Source: Pseudeuparius sepicola
Lineage: Eukaryota; Arthropoda; Insecta; Coleoptera; Anthribidae
Assembly: GCA_963920635.1 (NCBI GenBank)
Contig: OY987298.1
Location: forward strand, 130,147,735-130,211,734
Reading direction: 5' to 3'
Length of the DNA stretch: 64,000 nucleotides
Made by a program: the position numbers and the translations under genes. Of the stretch, positions 57,399 through 64,000 are shown piece by piece. Every line of letters begins with the position of its first letter. Position 1 is the stretch's first letter. A model generated the notes under the pieces. It did no database searches. It was given only the letters and a program-made list of their open reading frames with translations, and was not told the DNA's origin.

Positions 57399-58404
57399 GG
57401 GGAGACTGTCCTAAAATGACATACCCAAACTGTTCAAACCAAAAAGTCCCACAAAAAATTAAATAAATACACATAATTGAAGCATATATTGTATTGGTAT
57501 GTTTAATATTAGATAGCAGTTTTTATTATAAAAAAATACCCATCTAGAAAAGATACCCTATTTTACAAAAAAGGCACTTTTCAGTCAACACAAAATATAT
57601 TCGATAAAATGACATACCTATGTGTGGTAAAATGACATAGGTATGCCATTTTATCGAATGTAGGTTATGTTGATATGTTCGACAAGTTCATTTTCTATTT
57701 CCGTTGGAAATGTTGTGGAAAAACGTCCAAGGCCTTTCTCAACACCTCGTATTTTTTTGTTTTTATTCTGAGCTCGCCTTCTTAACGTGGCTTGCGGAAC
57801 ATTGAATTGTTTTGAAGCTGCAAGTCAACCCATATCGCCCCTGTGCACTGCCTCGATAGCCAACCTCAGAGAATCCTCACTCCAGGATTGCCTATTGCTC
57901 TCCCTTTTGTATTTTCCAACCAGTCTGAAATTTCAGAGTAGTCAACGATACTAGGTTTTACAATATAACCTACTACAAACTACTAAGATAAAATGACATA
58001 CCTATGTCATTTTATAATGAATGCCGGTATGTCTTTTTAAACGACCAAACACATTATTAAAAACATAGTGAAACTAAAAATATACTTACATTTTATTGAA
58101 AAACTATCCACTAGAATAATAATATATTCTCTACAGAACGTCACTGTCAAATATTTCAATTAAAAAACGTATTTTTGATCGATTTTTCGACACTTATTTT
58201 ATACGTAGGTTAAAAATCGGGAGCAGTGGAAATGCACAAGTCGACATCTAAGCCGTAAATAAGCAAATTCGTGGGTTGTCACATACAGTAGCAAGTTACT
58301 CTATTGCTTCATAGATAGCTCTAATAGTCCTTGAAGGTGCGTTCAGAACGAAAATTGCCGCCTGTGTTATTTTACACACTATGTCATTTTAGGACAGTCT
58401 CCCC
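57399..58404. mobile_element. Pogo-like element (family C)
   Basis: Both ends read GGGGAGACTGTCCTAAAATG inward (about 24 bp), with TA at 57397-57398 and 58405-58406. The word ATGACATA (and its complement) recurs at least five times near the ends (57413, 57608, 57628, 57993, 58008). Contains only the DNA-binding part of a transposase on the minus strand, so it is a deletion derivative. Confidence 0.85.
57680..57925 (-). pseudogene. Pogo/Tigger helix-turn-helix fragment
   Basis: Read from 57925 downward: Tyr-Lys-Arg-Glu-Ser-Asn-Arg, then Leu-Ala-Ile-Glu-Ala-Val, a stop, Ala-Ala-Ser-Lys-Gln-Phe-Asn-Val-Pro-Gln, and Leu-Gly-Arg-Phe. This is the typical N-terminus of Tigger-like transposases. One in-frame stop; the catalytic domain is absent. 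Confidence 0.75.
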
Positions 58405-58774
58405 TACAATAATACAATACAAACAAATTTTCTTAATAAATTTTTCCGATATTTTCAAGACAAACCTGATTTTTCCCAATTTTTTATTTCAAATGTCAAA
58501 TTTGACAGGCATGGGCTGTGACGTCACGACCCTCCCTAGGCGCAATAGTGTGAACAAAACGTGCACAACATATCCCAAAATCAGATTTAAAAAAAATTGA
58601 ATAATACAAATTTTTCCCATTTGGTGCAAACTTTATGAATAGCACTGTATGTGTGGGTCGAATTTTGCAAGCTGAATTAGAACCACTTCCTGACATCCGA
58701 TTGAGCTGAAATTTTGCATACACCTTTAGTTTTGGTGGAAATACAATATGCAATACTCAATATTGTAATACTTT

Positions 58775-59090
58775 CAAAATGGCCGCCGCTCCAAGATGGC
58801 GGATGATGTAGGTATTTTTTGTCAACCCCCTTAATACCTATGGGTATCAAATGAAAGGGCTTGAAAAGTAGAAAACGATAAAGTTAGCGACATCACAATA
58901 AATTCAATATGGCCGCCGATCCAAGATGGCGGATTACCTATTTGATACCCAACATGGGTATCAAATGGAAGGGCTCGACGAGTAGAAACCAATAAGTTGA
59001 ATTACTTCATACGAAATCCAATATGGCGGCCGCCCCAAGATGGCAGATTAATTTTCTTTTCTACCCTCCTAACATGGGAATCAAATAGGT
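58775..59090 (+). repeat. Degenerate tandem repeat, three units of 114-130 bp
   Basis: ATGGC-GCC...CCAAGATGGC at 58779, 58909 and 59023 begins each unit. Each continues to GGG(A)TATCAAATG-AAGGGCT and AGTAGAAA. The third unit is truncated. Starts about 130 bp after the MITE end. Confidence 0.75.
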
Positions 59091-59149
59091 ACCTACTGAA
59101 AAGCACAAAATAAAATTGGAAATATAAAAAACCTTTTTAAAAACAAGCT

Positions 59150-59465
59150 TTTATTTAAGCAATGTACTAAAACGAATAAAATAAGTTTAGGTTTTCGTTA
59201 AGATAATTCAATTCCAAATTGCGACAAGTTTTTGTAAATTGAAAAGCTTGTCGCGCGAATTGTATAGAAAAAAATGCATGCTTTGGTAAATAGGTACTTG
59301 CTTATCAAACAATCACTGTTCAATAAAATTAATTGGTACCTACTTTCATCAACATGTCGCGCGACCTTTTCAATTTGCAAAAACTTGTTGCAATTTGGAA
59401 TTGAATTATCTTAACGAAAACCTAAATTTATTTTATTCGTATTAGTACATGGCTTAAATAAAAGC
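59150..59465. repeat. Inverted repeat, arms of about 110 bp
   Basis: The left arm (59150-59262) and right arm (about 59353-59465) share AAGCTTTTATTTAAGC, CGAATAAAATAA, TCGTTAAGATAATTCAATTC and TGTCGCGCGA. The spacer is about 90 bp. Probably a MITE; target duplication unresolved. Confidence 0.75.
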
Positions 59466-60109
59466 TGTTATTTTTTATTTTCAATTTTATTATTTATGAA
59501 TGTGTAATGAGTGTTTGACAATAGTTAGTTTTCGTAAAGGCGAAAGGATGCATATGGTATTAACGGATTTACAATGAGAAGAGAAGGATCCACATGGATT
59601 TGGTAAGCTTGTAGAAATCAGAGATGCTATTAAGAATAACCAACCTGTGTCATGTACTGTTAAGTTAGAAATGAGAAGGTGAGGAATCTCCGACGCACTT
59701 ATAAGGTGCCTTCTCGAAGATTGTAGAAGAGAGTGCTGGGTAAATTATCCACAGGAAAAACAACAACACATTCTTTGCATTATAGATAGGATCCCGAAGC
59801 AGGAACTAGGGCCTCCTGCGGGATATATTTACCTAGAAAGGTAAAAGTTAATCAAATAGCCTCATTTAGTGGCGGCGATACGTAAAAAGTAGACAGGATC
59901 CATTAACAAGTCAAAATTAAATAGCATTAAGTTTCTTTTTCTGCTCTGTTATGCGACAGCTAAAAGCCCCATTTATCAAACGGGTGAATCATAACTCCAC
60001 TGCGAACTATACTCATAATTATATTTTCGTCGCGTCTACTGAAATTTCGGCATTTCTGTTTCTGAATGAGCGGTGGTCTATTGTTAACGGTTATAGAGAA
60101 AATGTACGT
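59466..60109. other. No recognised feature
   Basis: Slightly less AT-rich at 59580-59840 without a recognised frame. Confidence 0.3.
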
Positions 60110-60769
60110 GTGTTAATCATAGACGTAACTAGGTCGTATTTTTAGGGGGGGCTAATTGAGGGCATCGATTGAGATAGTATCGGGAGCCGCCTGCCCGCAG
60201 CAGGCGCTGCCGGAGTCAAAAATTTTGGGGGCGCAAGCGGCGCCGTCGCAATGATAAGGCCGACAGCTGAAAGCGATGAGTCATCCAAGGGAGGTGAGCC
60301 TAAGGCGCCAAATTCAAATTTCAACATGTCAACTTGGTAAATTTGGTAAAAAAAACACTTAAAATGATTGTTTACATATTATATAGCTCATGCGGTTTTA
60401 CAACACGGATAATAATGTACGAGAGTGAGAGTCACATTTTCAAGGGCTTTTGGTGCATTTAGATATCTACCGGTAAAATTTTCGTAAATGCCAATTATTT
60501 CTTATTTTCGTGCCTAGATACAACTAAATTCGAATGAATAAAACCATAAAACTTACTGATTTCAAGGTGGTAACGTTTAACGGTTTAATCACGTAAAATC
60601 GTTAGGTCTAATACTCTCCAACAGTCAAAACCAAAACCCTGGAAGACTGTGTAGGAACAAAATCTCTTTTGATGACCTTAACCCACTTTTCCCTTAAAAT
60701 GGGGTCTTTAGGGAGGAAAAAGCGGACACATTAGGACCGCCATTCTAGTTTCCCTTGCAGTTAAATAAA

Positions 60770-61740
60770 GTCCGAAACTATAGACACAACCACAGAGAAG
60801 ACCAGAAGACAGAGAGTTCATCTTGTCAAACATGTCAAATGGAGCCCAACTTTAAACAGTATTTAATCCATTGTAGGTCACCGTGGATCTTCTTTCTCAG
60901 TTTTAAATTAGGAAGTGGCGGGCTGAGTCACGTGACTTCTTTGGACGTGCATTTAACTCCGTACACGTCCGAAGCCGAAGTAAACTAATATTTAGATACG
61001 TCGGAAGTGCATTTTTCTCAAGCATCATTGCAATAAGGAGCGTATGCACTGCTCCTTTTTGGGGGATAGACGCTGCCGTATGAAAAAAGTAGTGGTAATA
61101 ATTTCCAATGGTGTAACTCACCCCCGATTTTCTTGAAATTTTGGCTAGGTAGGTACCCCGTATTTTCGCCCGATGCGACGTTCGGCGTTGTAACCTACCC
61201 CCGATTTTCTTGAAATTTTGGCTACCACCCGACATGCGCCACCTGCGATGCCCCCGACATTGTCGGGGGGTAGCCAAAATTTCAAGAAAATCGGGGGTGG
61301 GTTACATCATTGTAAATAATAAAATAACCACTTCATTTTTCATTCCGCAGCGCCCATCGCGGAAAAAGTAGGGCATACGCAATATAAAATGAGACAAGAT
61401 AGGTCTGAATAATCTCGGACATCATCCAATCGACTTAGTAAACAAGCCGATTCATAATCCATCGGACGGTAGAAGTAAGGTTATGTGTCACGTGGCTCAA
61501 TCGACCAATGAGAGCGCAAGACGTATACTGACGTTTGTATCCGTCGGACGTATAAATAGCCACTTCCTTTAAATTAATCTATAATAAATGAAGAACGCAC
61601 TACTTCATAGTTTATCTGAGCGATCTTATCGGGTGTGTGAAAAATCACGTAACAATTGGGCTCCATTTGACATATTTGACTCTCTGTATTCTGCTCTTCA
61701 CTGTGACACAACCTAAAACCTATAAACTAAAATTGAACTT
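60770..61740. repeat. Inverted repeat inside the hAT-like element
   Basis: About 60775-60855 and 61660-61735 are reverse complements with changes (ACAGAGAGT and TGTCAAATGGAGCCCAA are shared). This may be a nested MITE. Confidence 0.6.
61112..61305. repeat. Three-copy 35-bp motif, two direct and one inverted
   Basis: ACCCCCGATTTTCTTGAAAT within a longer unit of about 35 bp occurs at about 61112 and 61191 on plus and, inverted, at about 61268-61303. The copies are nearly identical. The second and third face each other and can form a hairpin. Confidence 0.8.
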
Positions 61741-62179
61741 TAATCACTTAATTCTGAACCACTGCTGTTTTACCACCTCATCAATAAAACTCCACGTCCT
61801 GTATTACTAAAAACACAGTCCAACACACAACAAACGTTCTTTAAAACAGGAAAATCGCCAGACAAGTAAACGTAATTCCGTAAGAGCAAGCGATTCGTCG
61901 AAACTGGTGAATTTAAAAAGGCGCGTTCGCCGTGTTGCGTAACGTTGTGTTGTCAGAATGTTAGATCTATTCTGTTTACGAGAAGCATATCATCGCAGAT
62001 TCTTTACATTTAAGGGAGGGCTAATAGAGATGTAGGGGGGGCTAAGCCCCCCTAGCCCCCCTCCTAGTTACGTCTATGGTGTTAATTTTCTTTTTGTAGA
62101 TAACTATTGTTGCTCTGAAATGAATTAGGCAAGTTAGGCAGATACAGTAAGATGTCCTTGAAACCTAAGTTGCGATTCC

Positions 62180-62204
62180 TCAATAATAATAATAATAATA
62201 ATAA
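62180..62204 (+). repeat. (AAT)n microsatellite
   Basis: About eight AAT units, followed by AAATTTATTCTCCAAGC. Such a tract next to a reversed AATAAA word may be the tail of a minus-strand non-LTR element; no coding part is visible. Bases 62205-62636 hold a MITE-like TACAGGGTGTTCAG word at 62476 and nothing else recognised. Confidence 0.6.
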
Positions 62205-62636
62205 ATTTATTCTCCAAGCAGCACTCTACAGACAAATAAAACAAAGTAAAAACAAAACAAAATAAACGTAATCACCCTGCTGCCCCCCGAAGGATCTACA
62301 CCTAAGCACAAGGGTGCTTGTCTTGCATTCTGATCCATAGGCCGGCAGCAAATTAGAATATACAGCGTGTCTGATGTCCGGAAGAGGGAAAAGTTTCCGA
62401 CAAAAAGTCATTCTTTATAAAAATTCCTGCTTGTTCCAAAACACCCAAAACTGTTAAAATATTTCTAATTTTTTATACAGGGTGTTCAGTACTTCGAAAA
62501 ATTAAAAGAAAAAATTTTAGTCACCAAGAGTAAAGGACCATTGTTTTTGACAATATCGAAAAATATTATAGAGGATGTCATTTAAAATCGACATGAGGTT
62601 ACAAATTTGAGGTTTCACCAATTTGTGTTGTTTTTT

Positions 62637-62985
62637 TTTTAACAAGGCGGGCACCTGATTCGTGCGTGTATAATAGAGCAGTTTAAAATCCCGGGTGGCT
62701 ATGACAACCACCAAATCATGTTTACTATTTTTTCAAATATTCCTCTACACGAAATACAAAATGTGTATAGAGAATTTATTAGAAGAATTGAAATTTGTTC
62801 AGAAGTTGGAGGCAATAAATTTGAGTAAAATTTATTTTTGTAAATTTTAATATCATTATTCCTAGTAAATTTCCATATTGTTAGCAATACATTCACGTAA
62901 TAGCAGAAAGAAATTGATTATTGTATAAATTCTGCAAATATCAAATAAAGCGGCACAAACAAATTACCTGCCCGCCTTGTTAAAG
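62637..62985. repeat. 17-bp inverted repeat 315 bp apart
   Basis: TTTTAACAAGGCGGGCA (62637-62653) and TGCCCGCCTTGTTAAAG (62969-62985) are reverse complements except for the last base. Possibly ends of a small element; no target duplication was identified. Confidence 0.55.
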
Positions 62986-63045
62986 AAAATTCAACATAAA
63001 TTGCTGAAACCTCAATTTTGTAACCCCCTGTGGATTCTAAATGAC

Positions 63046-63567
<522 letters not shown>

Positions 63568-63584
63568 GGATATAAATACAAATA

Positions 63585-64000
63585 CAGGTTTTGTATTTAC
63601 TTATGCCTATATCAGATTCAAAGTAAGATTGATGCCTTTTCAAAAAGAGGATGCATTCATATATAAATTCCTACTAATGTCATTAATTTGTTTTTTGAAA
63701 ATCCCCTCGAGAACTATCCCGAGCACCCATTTTGAAGATGATGCGCCTTGCTCTTTTCTGAATTTTAAAAACTTCAGGAACCATTACTGACTGACCCCAA
63801 AAGAGAATGCAGTATCTTAATATTGACTGGAAGTTAGCAAAATAAGCTACTTTGCAAGTATGAACATCAGTATTTTGTGTTAAAACTCTTAGTGCATAGC
63901 ATACTGAAGATAATCTACGCATCAGTTGCTCTAAGTGCCCTTTCCAATTTAGATGTTGATCTAACGTCAAACCAAGGAGTCTGCTAGACTCAGAAGTGGA
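63585..64000 (-). pseudogene. LINE (Jockey/R1-type) RT C-terminal remnant, runs off the window
   Basis: Reading down from 64000 on minus: Leu-Gly-Leu-Thr-Leu-Asp, Leu-Asn-Trp-X-X-His, Leu-Arg-Val-Leu, a Leu-Arg-Tyr-Cys-Ile-Leu-Phe-Trp-Gly box, then Ile-Gln-Lys-Arg-Ala-Arg-Arg-Ile-Ile. This is the usual end of the Jockey/R1-like reverse transcriptase ORF. The main frame stops at 63683, but the expected continuation (Leu-X-X-Leu-Tyr-Ile-Tyr-Glu-like) is found in shifted frames to about 63585. The upstream part lies beyond the window. Dead copy. Confidence 0.75.

Larger units (their letters stand above)
56725..58647. mobile_element. Mariner-type MITE (CAGTGCTATTCATAAAG family) with nested pogo-like element
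   Basis: The left end CAGTGCTATTCATAAAGTTT and its inverted right end are flanked by TA (56723-56724, 58648-58649). The arms are about 300 bp and contain GGCATGGGCTGTGACGTCAC. A second element (57399-58404) sits inside the right arm; across it the arm sequence is continuous with the left arm. An older relative is at 16893. Confidence 0.85.
60118..62078. mobile_element. hAT-like non-autonomous element, 8-bp TSD
   Basis: CATAGACGTAACTAGG at 60118 and its exact reverse complement ending at 62078 are flanked by the same 8-mer GTGTTAAT (60110-60117, 62079-62086). G-rich TAGGGGGGGCTAA words lie just inside both ends. The interior (1.96 kb) holds further inverted repeats and no recognised transposase. 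Class assigned from the 8-bp duplication. Confidence 0.8.

Overview
The window looks like a stretch of an insect nuclear genome. It is AT-rich (about two thirds A+T by eye), has eukaryotic splice signals, and is packed with transposable elements typical of insects. These include an errantivirus-like LTR element with an env-type ORF, a Penelope-like element with hammerhead ribozymes, pogo/Tigger, Tc1, hAT, TTAA-type and mariner-type elements, long foldback MITEs and a (GATA)n microsatellite. Short TAGGTA/GTACCTA words are frequent. I cannot name the insect order. I found no convincing multi-exon host gene, so the window reads as intergenic or intronic accessory DNA.

Layout. 0-14 kb: hAT, THAP and P-like remnants, a TTAA MITE, a pogo-like element (8122-9378) carrying a Penelope-type hammerhead fragment, and a 0.76-kb foldback (9930-10691). 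15-24 kb: two hAT-like or inverted-repeat elements, a tRNA-like fragment, a palindromic TA element and a pogo-like element (20499-23640) with nested insertions and one plausible coding exon. 27.4-33.4 kb: an LTR retrotransposon with two 413-bp LTRs. 35-40 kb: dispersed repeats and two foldback elements. 41.9-46.6 kb: a Tc1 pseudogene cut by a pogo-like element, then a Penelope-like element. 47-52 kb: repeats and MITEs. 52-54.7 kb: a nearly intact pogo/Tigger transposon with a C-terminal PHD-like finger. 56.7-64 kb: a nested MITE/pogo pair, a hAT-like element with an 8-bp target duplication, the (GATA)n array and the end of a LINE.

The main result is in the LTR element. Its integrase ORF continues without a break into a domain that reads as a TARG1/OARD1-like macrodomain (ADP-ribosyl hydrolase), and both positions I take to be catalytic (Lys, Asp) are kept. 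The element also has gag with a zinc knuckle, a protease, a fragment of reverse transcriptase (the core and RNase H are deleted), an env-like ORF with a membrane anchor and probable splice signals, a tRNA-Leu primer site and a polypurine tract. The LTRs differ at about six positions, so insertion was recent although this copy is defective. A retroelement carrying an ADP-ribose-removing enzyme next to its integrase would parallel the macrodomains of several RNA viruses, which counter host ADP-ribosylation.
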